Of a stretch of 64,000 nucleotides of DNA, positions 9,319 to 17,686 are shown piece by piece (position 1 is the stretch's first letter; each line of letters begins with the position of its first letter). Location of the stretch: positions 124,001 through 188,000 of the forward strand of contig NZ_CANMZW010000006.1 of assembly GCF_947502445.1 (NCBI RefSeq), read 5' to 3'. The notes under the pieces are model-generated. The model was not told the origin of the DNA, searched no databases, and saw nothing but the letters and a program-made list of their open reading frames with translations. This DNA is from an uncultured Brevibacillus sp. GTDB taxonomy: Bacteria > Bacillota > Bacilli > Brevibacillales > Brevibacillaceae. Made by a program: the position numbers and the translations under genes.

Positions 9319-9380
9319 GTTGGTTCGCCAACCACCAACCGCCCACCTGTTCCAATGGCGATCGCCATCTATGGTTGTTG
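9319..9380 (+). promoter_or_regulatory. Structured 5' leader of the ABC operon
   Basis: Three possible helices lie close together. GTTGG-TTCG-CCAAC (9319-9332) is a tight tetraloop hairpin. ATGGCGATCGCCAT (9355-9368) is self-complementary. CAACC (9336-9340) can pair with GGTTG (9373-9377) around it. This suggests a folded leader RNA. I do not recognise a known riboswitch class in it. The rest of the gap, 9093-9279 and 9381-9548, shows nothing I can name. Confidence 0.35.
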
Positions 9381-9548
9381 TTCCCCCCAGACAGCCATAT
9401 CCGTCTAGTAAATGAAGTGAATAGTTTTTGATATGAGGTGGGAATTTCTTCGCTTGTAAAAAAACAGAAGAATCTGACTCATTCGTTATACGCTGGCGCC
9501 ATATTTGACGCTTCCGTACAATTTTTGTGGATGGGAGAAAAGGTATTC

Positions 9549-11171
9549 ATGATCAGAAAACGCTTACGATTGCCAATCGTGTGGGTGCTTGCGCTCACGA
9601 TGCTGTTTATAGCCGGCTGTGGTGCAGCAAAAAAAGAACAGCTGATGAATGCAAGTGCGGATTCAAGCAAAAAGAAGGATGAGCTGATTTTAGCGATCGG
9701 CTATGAACCAGAAGATGGACTGGACCCGACAATAGGCTGGGGACGTTATGGCTCTCCTCTGTTTCAGAGCACGATCTTAAAACGCGATAAGGATTTGAAA
9801 ATCGTCAATGACCTTGCGACGGGCTACGAGGTAAGTCCTGATGGCTTGACCTGGACAGTCAAGCTGCGCAATGATGTGAAGTTCTCCGACGGTCATCCAT
9901 TGACAGCCGAGGATGTTGTTTATACGTATGAGACAGCTGCCAAGAGTGGTTCGGTTCTAGATGTTACGGTCATGAAAAGCGTAGAAGCACTGGATGAACA
10001 TACTGTTAGATTTACGCTGAATCATCCACAGTCTACTTTTGTTAGTATTCTCGTTTCTACTGGAATTGTACCGAAACACGCTCATGGTACGGATTACAGC
10101 AAGAAACCAATTGGCTCAGGTCCATTCCAGCTCGTACAATGGGATGTTGGCCAGCAGATGATCGTTGAGGCGAACGAGGAGTACTACGGACCAAAATCTG
10201 CATTTAAAAAGCTGACGTTTCTCTTCTTGAAGGAGGATGCTGCTTATGCCGCTGCCAAAGCAGGAGAGGTCGACATGGCTTTTGTTCTGCCGAATGTAGC
10301 GAAGCAGCAAATACCGGGAATGCATCTGGTGATTGCCAATAGCGTCGATAACCGTGGAATTCTTTTTCCGTACGTAAAAGCAGGCGGAAAAACAAAGGAA
10401 GGCGTTCCGATCGGAAACGATGTAACCGCAGATATCGCAATTCGCAAAGCGATTAATATCGCCATCGATCGAAAAAAACTGGTTGACGGAATATTCGATG
10501 GTTTCGGTACGCCTGCTTACTCGGTAGCAGATGGTATGCCTTGGTATAATCCGGAAACGGTAGTGGCTGATGGTGATTGGGCACAAGCGAAACAAATACT
10601 GTCCGAAGCAGGCTGGGAAGATGTCAATGGCGACGGAATACGGGAGAAGGGCTCTCTAAAAGCACAATTTACGCTCATTTACCAAGCAGATGATTCATCT
10701 CGCCAATCACTCGCGATCGCGGTGTCCGATATGATCAGACCGCTCGGAATCAATGTAAAGGTAGAAGGCAAGAGCTGGGCTGACATTGCGAAAATGATGC
10801 ATGCAAATGCAGTCCTGTTTGGTTGGGGCAGCTATGATCCATTGGAGATGTACAATCTGTACAGCAGCAAAACGGTGGGGCTCGGCTGGTACAACACAGG
10901 CTTTTATTCCAATCCGGTCGTCGATGATTATATGGAAAAGGCTTTGCAGGCAACGACTGAGGAAGAAGCACTGGGCTATTGGAAAAAAGCGCAGTGGGAT
11001 GGAAAAACCGGCTTCAGTGCCAAAGGTGATGCGCCGTGGGCTTGGCTCGTCAACCGCCAGCATTTGTATTTGGTACGTGACGGGCTGGAGATCGGGCAAC
11101 CAAAGATTCAGCCACATGGACATGGCTGGCCGATTACAGACAACATCGTAGAATGGTTCTGGAAGGAATAG
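9549..11171 (+). CDS. Substrate-binding lipoprotein, nickel/oligopeptide ABC transporter family
   Basis: 540 residues from the ATG at 9549, with a lipoprotein signal: positive N-terminus MIRKR, hydrophobic stretch, lipobox FIAGC. The mature protein has the SBP_bac_5 fold (LDPTIGW, KFSDGHPLTAEDVVYTYE, IRKAINIAIDRKKLV). It is the first gene of a five-gene importer. The family takes up di- and oligopeptides, nickel-histidine or metallophores. The local sequence does not decide among them, though a His-rich tail (PHGHGWPI) and the NikB/C/D/E-like order fit metal or metallophore uptake. Confidence 0.9.
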   Translation: MIRKRLRLPIVWVLALTMLFIAGCGAAKKEQLMNASADSSKKKDELILAIGYEPEDGLDPTIGWGRYGSPLFQSTILKRDKDLKIVNDLATGYEVSPDGLTWTVKLRNDVKFSDGHPLTAEDVVYTYETAAKSGSVLDVTVMKSVEALDEHTVRFTLNHPQSTFVSILVSTGIVPKHAHGTDYSKKPIGSGPFQLVQWDVGQQMIVEANEEYYGPKSAFKKLTFLFLKEDAAYAAAKAGEVDMAFVLPNVAKQQIPGMHLVIANSVDNRGILFPYVKAGGKTKEGVPIGNDVTADIAIRKAINIAIDRKKLVDGIFDGFGTPAYSVADGMPWYNPETVVADGDWAQAKQILSEAGWEDVNGDGIREKGSLKAQFTLIYQADDSSRQSLAIAVSDMIRPLGINVKVEGKSWADIAKMMHANAVLFGWGSYDPLEMYNLYSSKTVGLGWYNTGFYSNPVVDDYMEKALQATTEEEALGYWKKAQWDGKTGFSAKGDAPWAWLVNRQHLYLVRDGLEIGQPKIQPHGHGWPITDNIVEWFWKE

Positions 11172-11198
11172 CGAACAAAGGGGAGGAGCCCGGGGCAC

Positions 11199-12176
11199 AT
11201 GATTGCGTTTCTATGTAAAAAGCTGCTTCGTTTCGCGACGCTGCTCATCGCCCTGTGTGTGCTCTCATTTTGGCTCGTGAGCTACTCTCCACTTGATCCG
11301 ATACAAGCATATGTCGGTGCTGACATGACAAGAGTAAGCCTCGAGCAAAGAGAAGCAATTGCAGAGTATTGGGGTCTCAACAAGCCCCCAGTGGAGAGAT
11401 TTCTTCACTGGGGGTCAGCATTGGTACAAGGTGATATGGGGACGTCGATGATATTTCGCCGCCCGGTAGCGGATGTGATCGGAGAACGATTTATGGCTTC
11501 GCTTGCTTTGATGAGCATGGCATGGCTGTTTTCCGGAATTTTGGGATTTGTCCTGGGTGCAATCGCGGGGATGAAGCAGGACACATGGGTCGATCGATTG
11601 ATGAAGTGGTATTGTTTTACGTTGGCCTCGACGCCGACCTTTTGGCTGGGCATGCTGATGGTGATTGTGTTTGCCGTGTGGCTGGGCTGGTTTCCTGTTG
11701 GACTGGGTGTTCCGGCAGGAGTGTTGGCGGAGCAGGTGACGCTGGCAGATCGTCTCTATCATCTGATTCTGCCGGCACTTACGCTGAGCATACTTGGTGT
11801 AGCCAACGTGGCGCTGCATACGAGACAAAAGCTCGTGGATATTCTGGCGAGCGATTACGTTTTATTTGCCAGAGCGAGAGGAGAAAAAGGCTTTCTGCTG
11901 TTCTGGCGACATGGCCTGCGCAATGTAGCGATTCCTGCCATTACCATTCAATTTGCTTCCTTTAGTGAGCTGATTGGAGGGACCGTCCTGGCAGAGCAGG
12001 TGTTTTCCTATCCGGGCCTGGGACAAGCAACGGTTCAGGCAGGGCTGCGCAGTGATTTGCCGCTTTTGCTTGGGATTGTCATTTGCAGTGCTCTCTTTGT
12101 TTTCATTGGGAACCTGGTGGCAGATATCATTTATCGCTTGGTTGACCCACGAATTCGAAAGGGGGAATCAGCGTGA
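11199..12176 (+). CDS. ABC transporter permease, NikB/OppB type
   Basis: 325 residues with an N-terminal helix (about 7-25), an extracellular loop and five further helices. The EAA motif for docking the ATPase lies in the stretch from YVLFARARGEKG to RHGLRN. It begins 27 bases after the binding-protein gene with GGGGAGG ahead of the ATG. The C-terminus (DIIYRLVDPRIRKG) is typical of the OppB/NikB family. Its stop overlaps the GTG of the second permease gene. Confidence 0.93.
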   Translation: MIAFLCKKLLRFATLLIALCVLSFWLVSYSPLDPIQAYVGADMTRVSLEQREAIAEYWGLNKPPVERFLHWGSALVQGDMGTSMIFRRPVADVIGERFMASLALMSMAWLFSGILGFVLGAIAGMKQDTWVDRLMKWYCFTLASTPTFWLGMLMVIVFAVWLGWFPVGLGVPAGVLAEQVTLADRLYHLILPALTLSILGVANVALHTRQKLVDILASDYVLFARARGEKGFLLFWRHGLRNVAIPAITIQFASFSELIGGTVLAEQVFSYPGLGQATVQAGLRSDLPLLLGIVICSALFVFIGNLVADIIYRLVDPRIRKGESA

Positions 12177-12988
12177 ACCGCAGACAGAAAACGTTAATTA
12201 CGACTGTATGTGCGGCGCTTTTGCTGATTGGAGTGATCGCCTCCGCCCTTTTGATTGGCGATGAGTGGATTGCAACCAATTTTGAGATAAAAAACGAGCC
12301 TCCATCGCTTGCGCACCCGTTTGGTACGGATTGGCTCGGTAGGGATATGCTGGCGAGAACGGTGAAGGGCTTGAGTGTCAGTATCGGAGTAGGCGTCATC
12401 GCAGCAACGGCAAGCGCTGTAATTGCGCTCATACTGGGGATGCTGGCAGCGACGATGGGCAAGGCAGTCGATAATGCGATTAGCTGGCTGATTGATTTGC
12501 TGCTGGGTGTTCCTCATCTTGTCGCCCTCATCCTGATTTCATTTACGCTTGGGGGCGGATTAAAAGGAGTAGTGGTCGGGATCGCTCTCACGCATTGGCC
12601 TAGTCTGGCACGCGTCATTCGGGCAGAGGTCATGCAGCTGCGTTCAGCCGAATATGTCCTCATTTCACGGAAGCTTGGAAAATCACGGTGGTGGATTGCC
12701 AGCCGACATATTTTGCCACATATGATTCCACAGCTGCTGGTAGGGTTTGTCCTGCTTTTTCCGCATGCGATTTTACATGAGGCCTCGATCAGCTTTCTCG
12801 GCTTGGGGCTGTCACCGCATCAGCCGGCTATCGGCATCATTTTATCTGAATCCATGCGCTACCTGACCTCAGGCATGTGGTGGTTGGCCTTTTTTCCGGG
12901 AATTTCCCTGCTCATGATCGTACGGGCGTTTGATATTTTAGGGGAAAACCTGCGTAAGCTGACTGACCCGCATAGTGCTCACCAATAA
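12173..12988 (+). CDS. ABC transporter permease, NikC/OppC type
   Basis: 271 residues from a GTG that overlaps the previous stop. Six helices are predicted. The family motifs HPFGTDWLGRDMLAR near residue 45 and the EAA loop (EYVLISRKLGKSRWWIASRHILPH) are present, and the C-terminus reads FDILGENLR. It pairs with the NikB-type permease to make the membrane channel. Confidence 0.94.
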   Translation: MNRRQKTLITTVCAALLLIGVIASALLIGDEWIATNFEIKNEPPSLAHPFGTDWLGRDMLARTVKGLSVSIGVGVIAATASAVIALILGMLAATMGKAVDNAISWLIDLLLGVPHLVALILISFTLGGGLKGVVVGIALTHWPSLARVIRAEVMQLRSAEYVLISRKLGKSRWWIASRHILPHMIPQLLVGFVLLFPHAILHEASISFLGLGLSPHQPAIGIILSESMRYLTSGMWWLAFFPGISLLMIVRAFDILGENLRKLTDPHSAHQ

Positions 12989-13026
12989 GGCAGCAACAGC
13001 TAGCAGCTTGAGAGGAGGAAGGACAT

Positions 13027-13971
13027 ATGACTACACAATCAGGGGAGACACCGCTTCTGGAGGTGCAGGACCTCTGTGTTTCGTTTGTGCAGTATACGAG
13101 TTGTCTTCGCCAAAGCACCTTGCAGGTCATCAACAATTTGAGCGTATCGATCTACCCAGGGGAAATCGTCGCTGTAGTCGGATCGAGCGGATCGGGAAAA
13201 AGCTTGCTCGCACACGCTGTACTGGGGATTTTACCGGGCAATGCCAGCTTTTCTGGCGTGATCTCTTATGATGGTCAGGCGCTCAGTCCGAAGCGACAGG
13301 CTGAGCTGCGAGGGAGGGAGATTGCGCTCATTCCGCAATCCGTCAATTATTTGGACCCGCTCATGCGCGTCGGCAAGCAGGTGCAAACGTCCGTCCATGC
13401 TGGAAATCCGCGCAGCAGGCAGCGAGAGGTTTTTGAGCGATACCAGCTCTCCCCTGATGTCGACAAGCTCTTCCCCTTTCAGCTATCCGGGGGGATGGCG
13501 AGACGCGTGCTTGTCTCTACCGCTTTGGTCAGTGGGGCCAGGCTGGTAATCGCAGATGAGCCGACGCCAGGGCTGGATGATGCTGCTGTTGCGGAGACGC
13601 TTGACTACTTCCGGGATTTAGCGGATCAGGGGTGCGGTGTCATGCTGATTACGCACGATATCGAAGCCGCACTAAAAATCGCGGATCGAATTGCTGTATT
13701 TTACGCGGGCTCGACAGTGGAAATCGCACCTGTCCAGGACTTTGCAGGAGAGGGAGAAGCGCTTCGTCATCCGTATACAAAAGCACTGTGGCGGGCACTT
13801 CCGCAAAACGGCTTTGAACCGATGCCGGGATCTCAGCCGCTTCCACACGAGTTGCCAGCCGGATGCGTATTTCAGCCACGATGCAGGCAAGCGACCTCGG
13901 AATGCAGCACAGAGCGACCGGCAATGCGTACGGTGCGGGAAGGAATGGTGAGGTGTATTCATGCTACTTGA
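13027..13971 (+). CDS. ABC transporter ATP-binding protein, NikD/OppD type
   Basis: 314 residues with Walker A GSSGSGKS, a variant signature LSGGMARRVLVSTAL (M-A-R in place of the usual Q-R-Q), Walker B LVIADEPTPGLD and the switch histidine in LITHDIEAA. The C-terminus carries the oligopeptide-transporter tail with four cysteines (GCVFQPRCRQATSEC and the last in MVRCIH), which occurs in Opp and Dpp ATPases. It overlaps the next ATPase gene by 11 bases. Confidence 0.93.
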   Translation: MTTQSGETPLLEVQDLCVSFVQYTSCLRQSTLQVINNLSVSIYPGEIVAVVGSSGSGKSLLAHAVLGILPGNASFSGVISYDGQALSPKRQAELRGREIALIPQSVNYLDPLMRVGKQVQTSVHAGNPRSRQREVFERYQLSPDVDKLFPFQLSGGMARRVLVSTALVSGARLVIADEPTPGLDDAAVAETLDYFRDLADQGCGVMLITHDIEAALKIADRIAVFYAGSTVEIAPVQDFAGEGEALRHPYTKALWRALPQNGFEPMPGSQPLPHELPAGCVFQPRCRQATSECSTERPAMRTVREGMVRCIHAT

Positions 13972-14575
13972 AGCCAAACAGATCGGGTTTCGTTATGAGC
14001 GGGATCGGTGGGTGCTGCGAGGGGTAGACATATCGATCCAATCAGGTGAGATCGTGGGGCTGGTTGGTCCAAGCGGTTTTGGGAAATCGACACTCTGCCG
14101 TATTCTGGCCGGCTATGAAAAGCCGTATGAGGGACAAGTGCTTCTGGACGGAGCGCCGCTTCCTGCCTCAGGCTTTCATCCTGTACAGCTCGTTTTTCAG
14201 CATCCGGAGAAAGCAGTGAATCCTCGCTGGAGGATGAGTCGCACGCTGGCAGAGGGCGGCGCTCTGGATGAGTCCTTGTTAGGGCAGCTGGGCATACAAC
14301 AGGAGTGGCTGGGGCGTTTTCCGAATGAGCTCTCCGGTGGCGAGCTGCAACGTTTTTGCGTAGCTCGGGCACTTAACCCGCAGACACGCTTTTTACTAGC
14401 GGATGAAATGACAGCGATGCTGGATACGATTACACAGGCCCAAATTTGGCAGGTTGTGAAGGAAGTTGCCCGTCGTGAGAATTTAGGTGTACTCGTGATT
14501 AGCCATGAGAAAAACCTGATTCATCGCCTATGTACACGAGTTGTTGATTTGACGATAACAAATGAAAAAACATAA
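13961..14575 (+). CDS. ABC transporter ATP-binding protein, NikE/OppF type (short)
   Basis: 204 residues with Walker A GPSGFGKST, signature LSGGELQRFCVARAL and Walker B FLLADEMTAMLD, where the usual P of DEPT is M. It lacks the C-terminal tail region of NikE/OppF and is about 50 residues shorter than NikE. All catalytic motifs are present, so it is probably active as a partner of the NikD-type ATPase. The gene remnant directly behind it raises the possibility of a recent loss in this operon. Confidence 0.9.
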   Translation: MLLEAKQIGFRYERDRWVLRGVDISIQSGEIVGLVGPSGFGKSTLCRILAGYEKPYEGQVLLDGAPLPASGFHPVQLVFQHPEKAVNPRWRMSRTLAEGGALDESLLGQLGIQQEWLGRFPNELSGGELQRFCVARALNPQTRFLLADEMTAMLDTITQAQIWQVVKEVARRENLGVLVISHEKNLIHRLCTRVVDLTITNEKT

Positions 14576-14593
14576 ACGAGGATGAAAGAGAGT

Positions 14594-14799
14594 GATTGAG
14601 AGATATCCTTGCCATTTTCGTGCCGCGGAGTGCGGGGGCGCTGGGAGAGTGGGATGCTCAGCTCTTGCCTTTCCGGGAATTGCTGTTCGTGTGTTCGCTT
14701 CCTCGACGCAGGAAATCGAGCAGCTGTTTGAACAGTACACGCGCTATGTGCGCAAAAAGTGGTTTGATCTGGACCCCGTGTCTTTGAGGAAGTATTAAA
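14594..14799 (+). pseudogene. Possible decayed last gene of the ABC operon
   Basis: About 200 bases between the last ATPase gene and the terminator. A GTG frame reads to a stop at 14799 and ends in a natural-looking segment (QEIEQLFEQYTRYVRKKWFDL). Upstream of about 14700 the +2-shifted frame looks more protein-like (DILAIFVPRSAGALGEWDAQ). A frameshifted or truncated small gene would explain this. I do not recognise the family, and it may simply be a real 68-residue protein. Confidence 0.3.
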
Positions 14800-14808
14800 A
14801 GGAATGAG

Positions 14809-14846
14809 AAGAACAGGCTACCAAAGCAGGTGGCCTGTTCTTTTTG
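14809..14846 (+). terminator. Terminator at the end of the ABC operon
   Basis: GAACAGGCTACC and GGTGGCCTGTTC around AAAGCA, then TTTTT. It lies between convergent genes. Confidence 0.88.
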
Positions 14847-14870
14847 GTACAAATCAATTTCAGTTCGCGC

Positions 14871-16523
14871 CTATTTTTCGATGTACGCGTATTTAAAGTA
14901 AGAGCCGCCCAGCGGGAAGATGACGAAGTCTTTTACCTTATCGTTTTTCACATACGCATTTCCGCGGAAGTGAAGAGGGGCGAGCGGCATTTCCTCCATC
15001 AGAATTTTTTCAGCGTCAAACATCAGCTGCTTGCGTTTGGCAGGATCGGTTTCATAGTAGCTCTTGTTCAAGAGGTCGCGGTATTCCTCGTTGTCAAAGC
15101 GCACGACGTTGTTGCCGCCTTCCTTGTCCTTGTACATTTCCAGGAAGTTGATCGGATCGTTAAAGTCCGCACCCCATAGCCAAATCCCGAAATCATATTT
15201 TCCGCTCTGAACGTCCGAATTAAATACTTTCCACTCGGATGTGCGAATATCGATGTTGATTCCCAATGTTTTTTTCCATTCGTCCTGAAGGGCTTGAGCG
15301 ATTTTTTTGTCAGTCTCCCCAGTGTCATAGTAGTAGGTAACCTTTGGGAACTCTTTTAGTCCCAGCTCCTGCATTCCTTCGGCTAACAGCTGCTTCGCTT
15401 TTTCCATGTCTTCTTTAAAATAGCCATCCGGATTGAGTCCCATCGAGGTAGGAACCCAGCCATATGCGGCAGGCACTCCTGTCTGCAGGATGTTGTCGAT
15501 CAGCATTTTGCGGTCAATGGAATAGGCGAATGCCTGACGAATCTTTTTATTGGTAAACGGCGGCTTCTGCGTGTTGAAAATGACAGCCTTGGTTCCCGGG
15601 TTATCGGCAACGACCAGCTTGCCTTCATCCTTGATTTGCCCGATGGCGTCAGGGGACAGGCCAAAGGAAGGGTATCCTCCCCAATCCAGATCACCGTTTT
15701 CAAACATAGACAGGGCGGTATTGTTATCTTCAATCACAGCAATGTCGATTTTGTCCAGCTTGACGTTTGCTTTATCCCAATAGGTCGGGTTCTTGCTGAA
15801 AGTGAGCTTGGCTTTATGCTCCCAGCTGTCGATCAGGAAAGGACCGTTCCCCACGATGGATGCGGCTTCTCCTGCCCATTTTGGATTGCTCTCCACTGAT
15901 TTTTTGTGGAGAGGGTAGTAGGTAGTGAAGGATGTCAGCTCACGGAACCATGGCGTTGGGGAACGCAAGGTAAAATCGAGTGTGTAGTCATCCGTTGCTT
16001 TGACAGCGACATCCTCGGCTTTTCCGGTTCCATTAAAAAACTCCTCGCCGCCTTTGATGTAGAAAAGCTGGTAGGCATAACCGGAAGCGGTTTGAGGATC
16101 GAGATTGCGCTTGATGGCGTATTCAAAATCATGCGCGGTAACCGGATCACCGTTGCTCCACTTGGCGTCTTTGCGGATGGTGAAATGAAACTGCGTGAAA
16201 TCAGGGGAATTGGTGAAGCTCTCGGCTACAGCATTGATCATTTGTCCTTGGCGATCAACAGCAGTCAGTCCTTCAAAGACGAGATTGATCATGTCCATGG
16301 AGGAGGCATCAGTAGCAATACCCGGGTCCATCGTCGGTGGCTCACCAGTAATGCTCCAATGCAAGACCATCGGTTCTGTCGATGCTGTATCCGTTGATTT
16401 TGTCGTTTGGGGAGTTTGTGTGGTAGTAGCAGGCTTTGCGCTCTCTGGTGCTGTCGTGCTGCAACCAGTTACAAGACTAAAGAGAAAAGCTGTGCTAAAT
16501 AAACCTAATAGCCATTTTTTCAT
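14871..16523 (-). CDS. Oligopeptide-binding lipoprotein, OppA family
   Basis: 550 residues with the signal MKKWLLGLF and lipobox LVTGC, then a Thr/Ser/Pro-rich linker and an SBP_bac_5 domain. Typical family stretches are WSNGDPVTAHDFEYAIKRNL and IRQAFAYSIDRKMLIDNI. Its length and the ERNLDP-like motif place it close to OppA of Bacillus. It stands alone with GGGGG ahead of the ATG and no permease genes beside it, so it would have to share a transporter encoded elsewhere. Oligopeptides are the likely ligand. Confidence 0.92.
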   Translation of the reverse strand: MKKWLLGLFSTAFLFSLVTGCSTTAPESAKPATTTQTPQTTKSTDTASTEPMVLHWSITGEPPTMDPGIATDASSMDMINLVFEGLTAVDRQGQMINAVAESFTNSPDFTQFHFTIRKDAKWSNGDPVTAHDFEYAIKRNLDPQTASGYAYQLFYIKGGEEFFNGTGKAEDVAVKATDDYTLDFTLRSPTPWFRELTSFTTYYPLHKKSVESNPKWAGEAASIVGNGPFLIDSWEHKAKLTFSKNPTYWDKANVKLDKIDIAVIEDNNTALSMFENGDLDWGGYPSFGLSPDAIGQIKDEGKLVVADNPGTKAVIFNTQKPPFTNKKIRQAFAYSIDRKMLIDNILQTGVPAAYGWVPTSMGLNPDGYFKEDMEKAKQLLAEGMQELGLKEFPKVTYYYDTGETDKKIAQALQDEWKKTLGINIDIRTSEWKVFNSDVQSGKYDFGIWLWGADFNDPINFLEMYKDKEGGNNVVRFDNEEYRDLLNKSYYETDPAKRKQLMFDAEKILMEEMPLAPLHFRGNAYVKNDKVKDFVIFPLGGSYFKYAYIEK

Positions 16524-16753
16524 TCTGACCCCCTGGATTTATCTAAAAATTTTAAAAATTGCAACGTAATTACAGGGTAATTCAGGTAAAAAGTGAAGTC
16601 ATTGACCAATGTGTATAAACGTATTGCTGAAAAAAGGAGTAAAATAAGGTGTAAATTCATACAACTTGTCCCTCAAATGGAAAAGAAGTGGGCATAAACT
16701 GCATGAACAAATGTAAAACCAAGTAAAGCCACTGAAGTGTTGGCTCCCTTGGT

Positions 16754-16791
16754 TAAAAAAAGAGCGACTTCGCTTGGAGTCACTCCTTTTT
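16754..16791 (-). terminator. Terminator downstream of the DoxX gene
   Basis: On the minus strand GAGTGACT and AGTCGCTC pair (one G-T) around a short loop and are followed by a T run. Poly-T on the other strand means it may act both ways. Confidence 0.75.
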
Positions 16792-16797
16792 TCTACT

Positions 16798-17379
16798 TTA
16801 TCGATCGAGGTACGATCCTGCATCACGCGATTTGGATCTTGTCCAAGGCGTTCCCAAATAGGACAGTGCCCAACGGTCTAAACCATACCAGCCTGCTACC
16901 TTCCAAGCCATTACGAGCCACGTAGCAAAAACAAACAAGAGCGGGTTGGAGCTGACAGTACCGGCAAAGAGGAAGCTGACATTCATCAGCCCGCCAAAAA
17001 ATGCAGCGATCCCTGTCAATAAGCCAACAACGAGTCCGAGACCAACGAGAAGTTCCCCGTATGCAACCATAAAGCCAAACATTTTGGCATTTGGCAGAAC
17101 GGTGTTTTCGAGGAACCAGGCGTACCAGGAGGTTACATCCTTGCCGTCTGCCGCTTTGGCCAAAGCCCCTTTGATGAAGCCCTGGATGGCACTTCCTGCG
17201 TTTTCACCCGTCCACGCATCCGAGGTGATTTTTTTCCATCCGGAGGTAATCCAGACGTAACCGACATACAGCCTGACGAGTAGCCAAAGTGTTGCAGATC
17301 TGGTGCTTGTGAATAAGAATCGGGAAACAGGATTTTCAGGAATAATGATTTCTTTACTTGCCTGGCTTCGCAAATCCAT
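16798..17379 (-). CDS. DoxX family membrane protein
   Basis: 193 residues from an ATG with GGAGGAG eight bases ahead. Four membrane helices are visible (about 27-45, 95-115, 120-140, 145-165), with the family stretches RLYVGYVWITSGWKK and AYGELLVGLGLVVGLLTG. DoxX relatives include the thiosulfate:quinone oxidoreductase subunit DoxD and MhqP-like proteins of redox stress. The exact reaction is unknown here. It is transcribed alone. Confidence 0.88.
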   Translation of the reverse strand: MDLRSQASKEIIIPENPVSRFLFTSTRSATLWLLVRLYVGYVWITSGWKKITSDAWTGENAGSAIQGFIKGALAKAADGKDVTSWYAWFLENTVLPNAKMFGFMVAYGELLVGLGLVVGLLTGIAAFFGGLMNVSFLFAGTVSSNPLLFVFATWLVMAWKVAGWYGLDRWALSYLGTPWTRSKSRDAGSYLDR

Positions 17380-17686
17380 TTTTACTCCTCCTTCGTTTTG
17401 CAATAAACATCTCCTGTAAAGGATAATTGTTCCAGGAAATTCTAACACAAGGATATACAATCTGGTGCGTCTCGGCGCATAAGTTCATGAGGTGTTCATT
17501 GACACTATTGACACATTGTTAATAGGTAATTTGGAAAATATAGGTGGCTGTAGGGATGAGAATAATTGTGTATGTATTTACAATAAATTTACAATACCGT
17601 CTATTATGAATGACATTGACAGTAAACTGGGTGGTAAATTATGTTGGGACTTGGCATAAATACAATGATATCCAGTGGAGAAAAAC

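Noticed and set aside
9316-9420. Known metal riboswitch (NiCo/czcD type) before the nickel/peptide operon
   Set aside because: The leader folds into hairpins, but I could not match it to the conserved junction of that class from memory. It is kept only as an unclassified structured leader.
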